Shown: positions 28,168-37,682, counted from the stretch's first letter. The stretch: 64,000 nucleotides of DNA from Botrimarina colliarenosi (GCF_007859955.1 NZ_SJPR01000002.1:420353-484352); one strand, 5' to 3'. The notes: generated by a model from the letters alone, not told the origin. Made by a program: numbers and translations.

Positions 28168-30792
28168 TTACTTCGTTGCGCTGCTGGTGGTGGCGAAGCG
28201 CGCCCTCTCTGCGCGGGGGAACTCGACCTCCGCCAATCCAACATCAATGAATTGCCCGCCGGTCGAGTTGCGACAATGGACGGCCAACGTGTTTCCGGTG
28301 GGACGAAGCGCCGCGAGCGCCTCGTCGCGGATCGTCACCGCCTCGTAACGGGTCGTGTAGCCGGTGAGCGTCGCCGCCAGGACGCCGTTGAGATAGATCT
28401 CCGCCTGCTCATCGTGATGAACGACGAGCCTGAGCGGCCGTTCACTGCGTCCGGGCAGATCAAAGTGGCGACGGACCCAGATGTCGCGGGACTCCCAATT
28501 GACGCCAATCTTAGCGCCGGGGGTCCCCTTTGCGCCGAATCCTGACTTCCCTTCCTTCCACGACTTGTCATCGAAGCTCGACGACTGCCATCCGTCCATC
28601 GGTTTGGTGGTCGTGTACCGGCATGTTGACGGTTTGGAATCCGCTGTAGCGACTAGCTCGTGAAGGACCGGGGCAGGGGGGAGGGTTGCGTAGTCCTCGG
28701 CCTGCGTCTGATCACGCTTCGACCACTTCGACCAGACATCGCTATCGCACAGCATCCGCATAAAGACACCGCCGACGACCGGACGCGCTGTGAAACCAAC
28801 CTTGGTCGCATTCTCGGTGCGGTACCAATCGGTCATCGGCGACCGATCGGGGGTTTCGCGTAGGAAGTCGACCACCGGCGCCAAGAGGGCGCGGAAGTCT
28901 TCGTCGTCACCGGTTAGGCAAGCCGTCCACAGAACCCAGTCGAGCTTCGTATACGCGTGGCGACTATCGAGTGGCAGCCCATATCGATTTTGCAGCGACC
29001 GGTAGTGACGCATCTCCTTCTCGAAGACCTCTTCGGAGAAGAGGTCGAGATTCAGCACCCGGTCCCAGACCAAGTTGTACTTTTGGCTCCAGGTGCCAGG
29101 GCGATCAAACGTCAGCCGATAGTGGTCGCCGTCGTCGGCTTCCTTGATCCAACGGGCGGCGAACTCCTTCGCGACCGTGCGGTACTCCCGGGCTTGGGCG
29201 TCGTCGCCACGCATCTCGCAGAGCTTGGCGTACGCGCCGAGTCCGCAGATTGCTTTGGCCGAGAGATTGACGTTGTGAGCAAGATGTCCGCCAAAGTCGT
29301 CGGTGCAGAGTTGGTTGTCGGGGTCGAAGCCTTCTTCGCGAAGGTACTCGGCCCACTGCTGCAGCTTGGGCCAGTACTTCTCGGAGAACCCGACGTCCCC
29401 TTCGATCTGCGCCACAGCCGCCATCAGCAGCAGCATGTTGCCGCTCTCTTCGACCGGCATCTGGTTTTCCTCGCTGCGCTCACCGCCGCCGTACACCTGG
29501 CCGTTCGCCTTGGGGTAAGTCCCCAGGTCGTGCGGAGCGAACGGGAACTTCCAGCGGTTGCTCGACGCGTACTCCATGAACGGGACGAGGAACGACTTCG
29601 CCATCGACGGCCCGAACAGGAAAAACTGCGGCGCCATCGGATAGAACACGTCGGACGTCCCGATGCATCCGTTGGAGTGGTTCTCTTTGCAGAACTGGAG
29701 CGGCTGCCCGTTCTCGTCGGCGACAAACTTACCCGCGGCGAGGCATTGGCGATAAGCGAGCGAGCCGAGGATCGCGTAGTCCTCGCCGCCCGCCTCGCGG
29801 AGGTCGCCGGTCAGTTCGCGATCAAACGCGTCGCATCGCTTCAGTAAAGCGGCGTAGTCGCGGCTTGCTTCGCGAAGGAGGCCCTCCGCGTCGAGGCCGT
29901 TGCGGCGCCAGTAGGGTCGCAGTTGCTTCTGCATGAACTCGATCGAGTACTCGTCGTCGTAAGCCAAGACGACATAGCGGCTGACCGCGGTCTTGCCGAC
30001 CGAACCGAGTTCAAAGGTAATCGCGGCGCCTAAATCACCCGCGGCGTCGGGCCCCGCTTGCTCAACGGCCGTTGCCCGCGAAGCGTCGGATGCTTCCCGC
30101 ATCGCTCCGAAGCCGCCGACCTCCGCCCGCGGCTTGGCGTCGCGGGGCGCCGCGATGTAGAAGTAGCCCCAGTCGATCCGCAAGTCGTCTCCCTGCTTCT
30201 GCAGGACGGCTTGATCGACCGAGCCAATCTTGACAACGGCGAGTCCGTCCAACGATTCGACCGAAGCGGTCGCCTGCTGCTCGGGCCGATCGACACAGAT
30301 CTCGGCAGACGCGTCGATGCGGAGCGTCACGTCGTGCGATTCGCCGTCGCTAGAGGCCACGTCACACGTCACATAAGTGATCGGCCTCGACAGCAAGTCA
30401 ATGTCCTCCGGCAACGCGGGCGTGGTGAAGCGCAACGTGACCTGCACGCCGGCGCCTGCGAAGTGATAGATCGACTGGGTCGGCGTCACCTCTTGGTCGG
30501 TTTGCGACAGAGCCGGCAACGCCTCGGGAGTCGCTCCCATCAAGCGGTAGGTCTCACCATCGATACGCAACTGGGCGCCGAGGCGGTGTTGCTTGCCGGT
30601 CCAGTGCGTCGTCTCGGCGTCCGTTAGCGCGCGGCCCGTCGACCAGATGCTGAAGTACGGATCACACGCCACCAGCGGCGTCGCAGGCGGAGTGAAGCGA
30701 CTCGTGTCGGCGTTGCAATCGATAACGGCCGAGAGAACGCCGGCAGCGGCGAGAACGGCGATCGAGACGCATTTCATCTGAGAACGAAGCAT
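28168..30792 (-). CDS. Glutaminase-A-like secreted protein (DUF4964/DUF5127/DUF4965/DUF1793) with extra C-terminal module
   Basis: The 874-residue protein has a signal peptide and an N-terminal LVACDPYFSIWS block typical of DUF4964. Beta-rich and alpha/alpha-barrel regions of the DUF5127/DUF4965/DUF1793 type follow (to about residue 700). Fungal relatives are called glutaminase A, but many bacterial members sit in carbohydrate-utilisation loci and may be glycosidases, so the activity is uncertain. Residues about 720-865 form an additional galactose-binding-like module that also ends the GH2 protein at 37791. The start could be the ATG at 30792 or 30777; neither has a clear ribosome site. It is the first gene of a unit running into the GH51-like gene. 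Confidence 0.78.
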   Translation of the reverse strand: MLRSQMKCVSIAVLAAAGVLSAVIDCNADTSRFTPPATPLVACDPYFSIWSTGRALTDAETTHWTGKQHRLGAQLRIDGETYRLMGATPEALPALSQTDQEVTPTQSIYHFAGAGVQVTLRFTTPALPEDIDLLSRPITYVTCDVASSDGESHDVTLRIDASAEICVDRPEQQATASVESLDGLAVVKIGSVDQAVLQKQGDDLRIDWGYFYIAAPRDAKPRAEVGGFGAMREASDASRATAVEQAGPDAAGDLGAAITFELGSVGKTAVSRYVVLAYDDEYSIEFMQKQLRPYWRRNGLDAEGLLREASRDYAALLKRCDAFDRELTGDLREAGGEDYAILGSLAYRQCLAAGKFVADENGQPLQFCKENHSNGCIGTSDVFYPMAPQFFLFGPSMAKSFLVPFMEYASSNRWKFPFAPHDLGTYPKANGQVYGGGERSEENQMPVEESGNMLLLMAAVAQIEGDVGFSEKYWPKLQQWAEYLREEGFDPDNQLCTDDFGGHLAHNVNLSAKAICGLGAYAKLCEMRGDDAQAREYRTVAKEFAARWIKEADDGDHYRLTFDRPGTWSQKYNLVWDRVLNLDLFSEEVFEKEMRHYRSLQNRYGLPLDSRHAYTKLDWVLWTACLTGDDEDFRALLAPVVDFLRETPDRSPMTDWYRTENATKVGFTARPVVGGVFMRMLCDSDVWSKWSKRDQTQAEDYATLPPAPVLHELVATADSKPSTCRYTTTKPMDGWQSSSFDDKSWKEGKSGFGAKGTPGAKIGVNWESRDIWVRRHFDLPGRSERPLRLVVHHDEQAEIYLNGVLAATLTGYTTRYEAVTIRDEALAALRPTGNTLAVHCRNSTGGQFIDVGLAEVEFPRAERARFATTSSATK

Positions 30793-30817
30793 AGACCTAG
30801 GTAGGATTATCTAACGG

Positions 30818-30840
30818 AAACAAAAGCCGGCCGCAGCCGG
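30818..30840 (-). terminator. Probable intrinsic terminator after the sugar dehydrogenase gene
   Basis: On the minus strand, CCGGC-TGCG-GCCGG forms a short GC stem followed by CTTTTGTTT. It lies 24 bases after the stop at 30864 and just before the glutaminase-like gene, so it separates the two units. Confidence 0.55.
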
Positions 30841-30863
30841 TCAAGAGACGGTTACTTCTGGAA

Positions 30864-32837
30864 TTACAATGACCGGCGTAGGCGGCCTTTGGTGGTCAGC
30901 GCCACAGCGCCGCCGATCGCCAGCAACAACCCCGAGCCCGGCTCGGGCACACCGATCAACATGGCGAACGCCTCCACACCGTGGAGGGCGACGTACGTGG
31001 CCTTAAACGCTTGAAAGTCGAAGTAATCGCTGACGCCGTCGCCGTTGAGGTCTCCGCCCGCATAGGCCTGAGCGCCGCTCATGCCGCTCAGGTCGGAGTG
31101 CAGATGACCGGCGAGGAGGACGAAGTCGGCCCGATCGATATCGCCATCGAAATCGAGGTCGCCATTCTCGAAGGCAACGCCGCCGTTCCCGACGTACGAG
31201 ATCTGAGCGTCAACGAGCGTCCCGTCGCCGAGAACGACCGTGGCCGTGAGGTCCTCGACCGGCGAGCGTAACCAGCCCCCCGCGGACGAGTAAGCCAGTT
31301 CACTCACCGCCGCTAGCTGTCCCGCGTCTCCGCTGGTGCTCTCCGACAGGAGAAAGCTCGTCGACGACGAGAGCGTCCAAGCGTCGTTGTCATCGACGGA
31401 TTGGTCGCCATTGAAGTCGTACGTCCCGGCAATGGGCGTGATTTCGGATGGCGACAACGATCCGAACGCCGACGAGATAGCGACCGACTGAATCGCTGTC
31501 GCCGAGGCGCTGCTGTTGAGCAACGTGATCGCACCGGTGTCGCGATCAACGATGAGTTCGAGGGCGTCCTCAGGGGTTACTGAAATCCGGAAGATCTCCC
31601 CCTCCCCACCAGCAGGAAAGAACGAGTTGCCGAATTTGACGATGTAAAGATTGCCGGCGTTGTCTTCGCCGAATGACGTAATGTTCTGCAGCGCGGCGCC
31701 CCCTTCGACAAGATTCTCGAAGTCGATGTCGTGACGTTGGAGATCCGTGAAGTTGTCGCCGTCGTAGTCGCCAACCGACGTCGACGTGTCGAACACACCG
31801 GAATAGATCACCTGGGACGTGAAGTCGGCGAAGAAGTAGCGTCCTTGCAGCTCGGTGACCGGGCCACGATAGACGTAGCCGCCGGTGATGGAGCCGCCAT
31901 TGAGGGCGCTGGCGTGGTCGAGCTCGATGCCGCTGTTATGGGCGTATTCGAAGACCGGATTGATATCGCCCGGCGATCCCGGCCCGCCCGCGTTGTTGGC
32001 GATCGTGGCGATCGTGCCTTCCCGGTCTGTCCAGCCGAAATTGAGCACCGAGGCGGAAGGGTTATCGAAGTGACTGCCGGGGATGAAGTCGACTTCTTCG
32101 ACGGCGTTGAATCCGACGTCGCCGATGTAGAAGTCGCCGGTCTGCCGGTCGAAGCTCGTACGGTAAGGATTCCTCAGCCCCATCGCGACAAGATCGACAT
32201 CGGGGTGCGACGCGCCACCGGCAGGCGTCGAGAAATCGCCCGTCAGGTCGAACTTGAGGAGTTTGCCAAAGGGCGAATTGGGGTCTTCGATCAACGACGG
32301 ATTGAAGGCGCCGGAGTTGGCCTGCGTGCCGCCATCGCCACCGGTCACAAACAACTCGTCGTTATCGCCGCCGGGGCGGAACTGGGCTTGGTTGAGCGTG
32401 TGGAAGACGTTCTGTAAGTTCTGGTACTCGTAGAGCCGGCGCTGTAGTTGGGGCGTCCCCCCCGTGACCTGCCATTCATCAAGGCCGTTCGTACCGTTCA
32501 CGTTCGATACGGTGTAGAAGAGCCCATTCGTCTGGTAGTCGGGATGAAAGGTCATCGACAAGAGACCCCCGTCCGAGACGACGGTCCCCGACAGATCGAG
32601 AAAAGTCGACCGCGTCTTGGTCAGTTGGTCGTACGAACTGATACGACCGAGCGTGTTGCCATTGTCGGTCCGTTCGACAATGAAGAGGTGGTTGTAGTCG
32701 CCGGGCGCCTGCGTCATAAACGTCGGCTGGTTGAGGCCGGTGACGACGCGCTCGACCGTGTAGTCGGCGTGCACCACCCCGGCTCCCAGCATCGCTGCGA
32801 GGCCTAGCGCCGACCGGATCGCTTGAAAGGCTGTCAT
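30864..32837 (-). CDS. PQQ-type sugar dehydrogenase-like beta-propeller with dockerin and PEP-CTERM
   Basis: The 657-residue protein has a signal peptide and an N-terminal six-bladed beta-propeller (about 25-410) of the glucose/sorbosone dehydrogenase family. Recognisable blocks are GLNQPTFMTQAPGD, FHPDY, GLRNPYRTSFD and the GDVG motif. Such domains oxidise sugars with pyrroloquinoline quinone or act as sugar-binding propellers; cofactor use here is not shown. A module starting at VDRDTGAITLLN (about 425-555) recurs in two nearby LamG proteins, and dockerin-like repeats (about 558-625) and a PEP-CTERM end follow. The ATG at 32837 begins the signal peptide. It is probably a single-gene unit ending in the terminator at 30818. 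Confidence 0.8.
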   Translation of the reverse strand: MTAFQAIRSALGLAAMLGAGVVHADYTVERVVTGLNQPTFMTQAPGDYNHLFIVERTDNGNTLGRISSYDQLTKTRSTFLDLSGTVVSDGGLLSMTFHPDYQTNGLFYTVSNVNGTNGLDEWQVTGGTPQLQRRLYEYQNLQNVFHTLNQAQFRPGGDNDELFVTGGDGGTQANSGAFNPSLIEDPNSPFGKLLKFDLTGDFSTPAGGASHPDVDLVAMGLRNPYRTSFDRQTGDFYIGDVGFNAVEEVDFIPGSHFDNPSASVLNFGWTDREGTIATIANNAGGPGSPGDINPVFEYAHNSGIELDHASALNGGSITGGYVYRGPVTELQGRYFFADFTSQVIYSGVFDTSTSVGDYDGDNFTDLQRHDIDFENLVEGGAALQNITSFGEDNAGNLYIVKFGNSFFPAGGEGEIFRISVTPEDALELIVDRDTGAITLLNSSASATAIQSVAISSAFGSLSPSEITPIAGTYDFNGDQSVDDNDAWTLSSSTSFLLSESTSGDAGQLAAVSELAYSSAGGWLRSPVEDLTATVVLGDGTLVDAQISYVGNGGVAFENGDLDFDGDIDRADFVLLAGHLHSDLSGMSGAQAYAGGDLNGDGVSDYFDFQAFKATYVALHGVEAFAMLIGVPEPGSGLLLAIGGAVALTTKGRLRRSL

Positions 32838-32991
32838 CGGAATAATTCGCCTGTTCAGTGGTGTCACTTCAATTGGTTGCTCGATGCGCAGACCGCCAGC
32901 CCGTGTCGCGCGGGCACAGAGTCCCGCGACGACCGACCGGACGATGTCGCCACCGCCGTGCCGTCGACGCGTCGGCACGTCTGCCGCTGGG

Positions 32992-33378
32992 CTACCGGGG
33001 TGGCTTGAGGTCGAAATTCATGGTCTGGGCGCCGGCGACAATCTCGACTTCCTGCCCGTTGCCAACCGCGTCGGGTGGGATCGTCTCGACGGCCCGGACC
33101 GACTTGTTTGACGTTGGTTGTTCAGCGGGAAGTGATTTCGCCGAGAAACTGACCAAGTGCTTCCCAAGCGACACCTTTTCAATCTGGTAAGAGCCGTCGC
33201 GGATGACGCCCCCCGCCGGCGAGCCGCCGCCACCTACCGGAACAACAGAGATCGTTCCTTTCTCGACCGGGTTACCGTCGTAGGTCACCTGGCCGCTGAC
33301 GGACGGCGTTCCCTCGCCACAGCCCAGCAGAACAGTGACAAGGGCGAGGATTCCCACTTGGCTTTGATTCCGCGTCAT
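32992..33378 (-). CDS. Small lipoprotein with carboxypeptidase-regulatory-like domain
   Basis: The 128-residue product has a lipoprotein signal with the lipobox LLGC (Cys20). A single beta-sandwich of the carboxypeptidase regulatory-like type follows, starting at VSGQVTYDGNPVEKGTISVVP. Planctomycetes often encode such lipoproteins immediately beside DUF1559 genes, and that is the arrangement here: the DUF1559 gene ends 45 bp upstream, with an intrinsic terminator between the two. It is probably anchored to a membrane and exposed on its outer face. No enzymatic role is suggested; the pairing hints at cooperation with the pilin-like neighbour. Confidence 0.8.
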   Translation of the reverse strand: MTRNQSQVGILALVTVLLGCGEGTPSVSGQVTYDGNPVEKGTISVVPVGGGGSPAGGVIRDGSYQIEKVSLGKHLVSFSAKSLPAEQPTSNKSVRAVETIPPDAVGNGQEVEIVAGAQTMNFDLKPPR

Positions 33379-33400
33379 GTCGAGGTGTCGTTGTGATTGG

Positions 33401-33453
33401 AAAAAAATGAGGCATCCGCATCGCTAATTGCTTGATAGCGATGCGGACGCCTC
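33401..33453 (-). terminator. Strong intrinsic terminator whose stem encodes the end of the DUF1559 gene
   Basis: On the minus strand a 12-bp perfect stem (TCCGCATCGCTA paired with TAGCGATGCGGA, 9-base loop) extends by five further pairs (GAGGC with GCCTC) beyond one mismatch and is followed by T7 (A7 at 33401-33407). The 5' arm lies inside the last codons of the DUF1559 gene. It should end or attenuate transcription before the small lipoprotein gene. Confidence 0.85.
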
Positions 33454-34548
33454 TTCTAGGCCCCTCGTTCCCGCGGAGCGCCAGACAATCCAGTCCACCC
33501 CATCCTGGACAAAGCTCGTTGAGCCGTCGGCCATCGTCACATTCACGCCGCCCGGGTGACGGCTGCGGGCCGCTGCGTAGGTGCGATTGTTGCCGGCCGC
33601 CAAGGCGCCGGGAGCGGTCGTACCAGCTTGTTCGCAGATGTTCGGCGGATACGCCGGGTCGTTGAACTGATAGGGACAGTGGCTGTCGATCTGATCGGGC
33701 ATGGACGAGTTGGGGGTCGTCGCCGTCGAGAACAGCGCGCCTCCCATGTTGCCGTACACCGTTTCGCCGAGCGAACCTCCCCAGGTTTCTTGGTCGTTCG
33801 TGACCGGGACAATTCCCTCGGAGACAAGCACTGTCCGGGAAGTTCCGTCGGAGATCTGAGCGATCCGAGTTTGGACGGTTCTCTCAGAGAACGTTATGTC
33901 GCCGCTGGAGCTATCGACGCCCTGGTTGTGCTTCACATAGCAAATGCCCGGGCCGAAAGGGCTGAGATCAACGCCGGCCGAAGGCCTAAATACCCGGAAG
34001 ACGACGTCGGTCAGCCTTTCGCCGTAGAGGTCACCGTTGCCGGTGCAAGCGCGGTAATTACCGCGGTAGAAGCCGAACGCGTCCGAGTTCAGTTCGTTCG
34101 GTTCCGGAGACGAATCGCTTGGGCAGTAGTACGCCTGAACAAGGCTCTCGCGCGCCATTCGGATCCGTGGATCGTTCGACAAAGCCGTGTAGTTGCTGAC
34201 CCCGCCGGTGCGGATGGGCGTCTCCAGGAGCGTCCAGTAGTTGTCGTAGACCGCCTGCTCCTCCAACTGGGGCAGAATCAGCTGCGTCCAGGTGTAGGCG
34301 TCCCAGAGGTCGTACTTGCGGGCGTAGGGAAAGTGTCCATGCGACGACTCGTAGTTGAGGCACGCGAGCCCCAACTGCCGCAAGTTATTGACGCATCCGT
34401 TCCGCCGCGCCGCCTCTCTCGCCGCCTGGACGGCGGGCAAGAGTAGCGCCACGAGGATCCCGATGATGGCGATCACGACCAGGAGCTCCACGAGCGTAAA
34501 GCCCCTATCGTTCGCCGAACGACGTATCCGTGTTGGTTCGATTGTCAT
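33424..34548 (-). CDS. DUF1559 protein with type IV prepilin-like N-terminus
   Basis: The 374-residue product begins with a prepilin leader, [20 protein letters not shown], with cleavage expected before the phenylalanine. The conserved [14 protein letters not shown] block and the DUF1559 body follow, ending in the usual H-x-GG-NV-x-x-ADGS segment near residue 345. These proteins are expanded in Planctomycetes and are thought to be pseudopilins or surface fibres processed by a prepilin peptidase. Their precise job is unknown. The start ATG at 34548 is in the right place for a short leader. Its 3' end forms part of a strong terminator ahead of a small lipoprotein gene. Confidence 0.9.
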   Translation of the reverse strand: MTIEPTRIRRSANDRGFTLVELLVVIAIIGILVALLLPAVQAAREAARRNGCVNNLRQLGLACLNYESSHGHFPYARKYDLWDAYTWTQLILPQLEEQAVYDNYWTLLETPIRTGGVSNYTALSNDPRIRMARESLVQAYYCPSDSSPEPNELNSDAFGFYRGNYRACTGNGDLYGERLTDVVFRVFRPSAGVDLSPFGPGICYVKHNQGVDSSSGDITFSERTVQTRIAQISDGTSRTVLVSEGIVPVTNDQETWGGSLGETVYGNMGGALFSTATTPNSSMPDQIDSHCPYQFNDPAYPPNICEQAGTTAPGALAAGNNRTYAAARSRHPGGVNVTMADGSTSFVQDGVDWIVWRSAGTRGLEEASASLSSN

Positions 34549-34598
34549 CAGGATTTCCTAGCAACCGGAGTAAGAAACAATTCTTTCACCACGTCATC

Positions 34599-36098
34599 TC
34601 AAGCAACGCGACGGCGGAGAAGGACCAAAGCGCCGCAGGCGAGCGCCGCGAGGGACGCCGGCTCGGGAACCGTGGTCGCCGCCCCGACATAGTTCACGCC
34701 CCCAACGAAGAGGCCCGACCCGGGGCGTCCGTAGCTGAACGAAAGGTCTTGGGCGCCGACGCCCGTATTGAAGCCCGCGCCAAGCGAGATCGAGGCGCCC
34801 GGGGCCAGCGTCGTGCCGGCGGCGTCGAGCAGCAATTCCGAGAGAATGCTGGCGTCCGAACCACCCGCCTCGGTCCAGCCGTAACCGGCGCCGGCGTCGG
34901 CGCCGTAGTTCTCGGCCCACACGTCGTAGTCAGCCGGCGCGAACGTTGTGCCGAGCCCGTCGCGGTAGACCGTGTAGTCGGCCGCGTCGACCTGTCCGTC
35001 GGCGTTGTAGTCGCCAGGCGGATGAACCTCGACCCCCTGGTCGGCGAGGCTGCTCCAGCCCGACTTCGAGAGTGAACCCGAGTCGCTGGTGATCTCGTAA
35101 TAGTCGAGCGTAACGGAGTTGGTGGACGTGTTCCTTAGCGTGACCTGACCCGTCGCGGCATTGACGTCAATGGAAAGGTTCTGACCCGACCCGAAGTGCA
35201 ACAGGTCGTTGACTCCCAAGGCGGAATCGCTGATTCGGACCTCGTCGAGGTAGCCCCAGGCGCGATCGCCGTGGCCGCCGTTGTACATGCCGCGGCCGAC
35301 GGTCCAGTTGCCCGCGGTCCAGTCGCCGCCGGAGCCGTTCGGGGTCGCCATCGCCGTGTTCGTGCTGCCGCTAGCGGTCAGGTCGGTCTGCGCGATGAGC
35401 TGGTACCCCGTCCCCTGCGTGGCGTTGGCCAGGTAGAGCGACAGGGTGGCGCCATCGCTCACGCCGGCGGCGTGGTACCAATCACCTTCCGCTGTGTTCG
35501 GGAACGCGAACGTGTTGATAATCCCGTCCTGAGAGACCGCTTCATGGAAGAACCCTTCCTGGTCGGCGAACTTGACGGCCAGGTTGTTGCCCGGCTGCGC
35601 GATCAGGTAGAAGGCGGCGAGCTCTCGGTTGGTCGTGGCGACGTCCGTCGAGTCACGGCCGATGATCGTGCGGTAGCCGCCGTTCTCAAGCCGGAACGAC
35701 GTCTCGACCGTGAACTGGGCCGGTGTGATCGAACCGATGCCGGTCGGGCCCGTGAACATGCCGGGGGCGCCGTCCGTGTTCTGCACGCTCAGGTTGTTCA
35801 CGGCCCCGGTCGCCGCAATCGTGCCGGTCGCGACGTCGTCGCGGTACCCGTAGCCGCAACAACCGCCGGTGACCCAAGTCGAGAGGTGATTGCCGTTGCC
35901 CGACACGTCGAGGATGTCGGCCGAGTAGGTGTTGGCGTCGACCGCGATGTGGTTCACGTCTTCACCAGCGACGCCGTCCTCGAAGCGCCAGTAGGCGACC
36001 GTATTACCCAGCGTGGGAACAGCGCTGGCCGCGACAACCATGGCGACGCCAGCCAAGGCGTAGCGTGTCGCCGCCGATCGAGTTCGTTGCAAGTTCAT
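34599..36098 (-). CDS. LamG-like protein with inserted dockerin and PEP-CTERM
   Basis: The 499-residue secreted protein has a signal peptide and a LamG-like domain (about 30-295) nearly identical to that of the protein at 25552-26502. A beta-rich module starts at VNAATGQVTLRN (about residue 307). A dockerin-like repeat pair beginning PGDYNADGQVDAADY is placed inside this module rather than after it, and the module resumes before the PEP-CTERM end (VPEPASL, hydrophobic helix, RRRVA). It is probably a ligand-binding surface protein. The copy at 25552 lacks the whole region between LamG and the sorting signal. It is one of two adjacent LamG genes here. Confidence 0.82.
   Translation of the reverse strand: MNLQRTRSAATRYALAGVAMVVAASAVPTLGNTVAYWRFEDGVAGEDVNHIAVDANTYSADILDVSGNGNHLSTWVTGGCCGYGYRDDVATGTIAATGAVNNLSVQNTDGAPGMFTGPTGIGSITPAQFTVETSFRLENGGYRTIIGRDSTDVATTNRELAAFYLIAQPGNNLAVKFADQEGFFHEAVSQDGIINTFAFPNTAEGDWYHAAGVSDGATLSLYLANATQGTGYQLIAQTDLTASGSTNTAMATPNGSGGDWTAGNWTVGRGMYNGGHGDRAWGYLDEVRISDSALGVNDLLHFGSGQNLSIDVNAATGQVTLRNTSTNSVTLDYYEITSDSGSLSKSGWSSLADQGVEVHPPGDYNADGQVDAADYTVYRDGLGTTFAPADYDVWAENYGADAGAGYGWTEAGGSDASILSELLLDAAGTTLAPGASISLGAGFNTGVGAQDLSFSYGRPGSGLFVGGVNYVGAATTVPEPASLAALACGALVLLRRRVA
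35223..35972. repeat. Direct repeat copy 2 (LamG coding sequence)
   Basis: Partner of 25651-26400, at a constant offset of 9572 bases with no indel over the compared stretch. It covers most of the LamG domain of the longer paralogue. Confidence 0.8.
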
Positions 36099-36152
36099 CG
36101 GTAGTATCTCCGCGATGCGAGAAAGTATTAGGTTCCGAGAAAAGACAGGGGA

Positions 36153-37682
36153 TCAGCGACGCCGGGCGGCCAATCCCAACAGACCGCTGACAAGCAGCAG
36201 CGCGGAGGTGGGCTCAGGGACACTGGCCGAGACGAGGGAGGCGAAAGCCGCCGCGCCATTGGCGGCGATGAAGTCCGCCTTAAAGAGGCGGAAGTCGGTG
36301 TAGTCGTTGTCGCCATCGCCATCGATGTCGCCGCTCTTGTAACGCTCGTAGGCCGTCATGCCGGTGAGGTCTGACTGCGAAGCAGCGGCGAAGGCGGAGA
36401 AATCGTCCGCGTCGATGTCGCCGTCGGCGTCGAGGTCGCTGTTAGCGAACCCTTCGTCGTTATTGCCGACATAAATCACCTCGCCGGTGAGGTTGGCGCC
36501 ACCGCCGACGACGGTGAAGTTGAAGACGAGGTCTTCGAAGGGCGAAGCGTTCCAGGCGTCGCCGATCGACTGGCTGCTGGCGGCCGAGATGGGGCCGCCG
36601 TCGCCCGTCGTCCCCTCGGCGATCAACTCTTCCGTTGTGGAGGTGGCGGTCCAGGTCCCGTTCGTGTCGAAGTTGCCTGTGTCGATCGATTGCCACGCGA
36701 TGGGGTCGAGCGATCCCGACGGCGAGGAAACCGAGTAGTTAAGCAGGCTTAGTTGCTGCGAGTTGTCGTTCATCACCGTAATCTCACCGGTGTCGCGGTT
36801 GACGATGAGCTGGGGAACGGAAAGCTCCCCCGCAACCGGGCCTGCGGCGAAGTTCGCGGCGACTTCAGTGGCGTCGAGCGCGTGGCTGTAGACGCTGAAC
36901 TCGTTGTAACTTCCGTCGAAGAGAGGATCGCCCCATTGGGCGCGGCCGAGCCAGTTGTTGACGTCTTCGAAGAAAGTCAGGTCGATCTGGCCTTCGTCTT
37001 CCACCGGTCCACTGGAAATAAGCGAACCATTGAGAAAGAGCGAGAGCGTGCCATTGGTGCCGGCGGTCGTATCGAACTGATCGACCGAAACGACGATGTG
37101 GTGCTCGACGCCAATCGACAAGTCTCCCGCTGGGTTCACGACGAAGTCTTCTTGCCCGGTACTGGAGTGGGTGGAAACGGCAAACTTGTTGGTCTCTTCC
37201 GGAGTCGGTCGCCCGCCGGTCCTAGGCACGACGATGAGGTAGTCCGTCATCGACCCCGACCCCGAGACATCTTCCCCGCCATTGCTGACGCCGAAATCCG
37301 CCATCCGAGCCCAATCGCGGTTCTCTTGTACGGTCGCCCAGAGTTCGATGCTGAACTGGTAGTACTCGCCGTTATTGGCGGCAGAGCTGATCAGCCCGTT
37401 CGGGAGATCGACATACGCTCCAACCGTCGTCGGCAGCGAGAAGTTTTGATTCGAACCGGCGCCGTTATTGTTGGTCAGACGAATCTGCCCGCCCGAGTAG
37501 AAGGCGATTCCCGACGGGTCGACGAGCGTACCGTTTTGGCCACTGACGATGTCGGTAGCCGACCCGTCATTGAAGGTGTAGCGGTTCGTCAGCTCCGCCT
37601 GGGAGGCGGGCGCCATACACAGGGCGGCCACAACCAACGAGGCGAACAACGAGCCGTGTCTGACGTAGGAATAGCGTTGCAT
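36153..37682 (-). CDS. LamG-like dockerin PEP-CTERM protein (divergent)
   Basis: The 509-residue secreted protein has a signal peptide and a LamG/concanavalin A-like domain (about 30-270) unrelated in detail to the two near-identical copies. A module starting VNRDTGEITVMN follows (about 285-415), then two dockerin-like repeats (about 418-480) and a PEP-CTERM end (VPEPTSALLL, hydrophobic helix, RRR). The ATG at 37682 is preceded by GGAGGG at good spacing. Module order after the LamG domain is the same as in the sugar dehydrogenase-like protein, which suggests shuffling of a common tail. It lies between another LamG gene and a GH2 gene, and its role is probably carbohydrate binding. Confidence 0.82.
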   Translation of the reverse strand: MQRYSYVRHGSLFASLVVAALCMAPASQAELTNRYTFNDGSATDIVSGQNGTLVDPSGIAFYSGGQIRLTNNNGAGSNQNFSLPTTVGAYVDLPNGLISSAANNGEYYQFSIELWATVQENRDWARMADFGVSNGGEDVSGSGSMTDYLIVVPRTGGRPTPEETNKFAVSTHSSTGQEDFVVNPAGDLSIGVEHHIVVSVDQFDTTAGTNGTLSLFLNGSLISSGPVEDEGQIDLTFFEDVNNWLGRAQWGDPLFDGSYNEFSVYSHALDATEVAANFAAGPVAGELSVPQLIVNRDTGEITVMNDNSQQLSLLNYSVSSPSGSLDPIAWQSIDTGNFDTNGTWTATSTTEELIAEGTTGDGGPISAASSQSIGDAWNASPFEDLVFNFTVVGGGANLTGEVIYVGNNDEGFANSDLDADGDIDADDFSAFAAASQSDLTGMTAYERYKSGDIDGDGDNDYTDFRLFKADFIAANGAAAFASLVSASVPEPTSALLLVSGLLGLAARRR

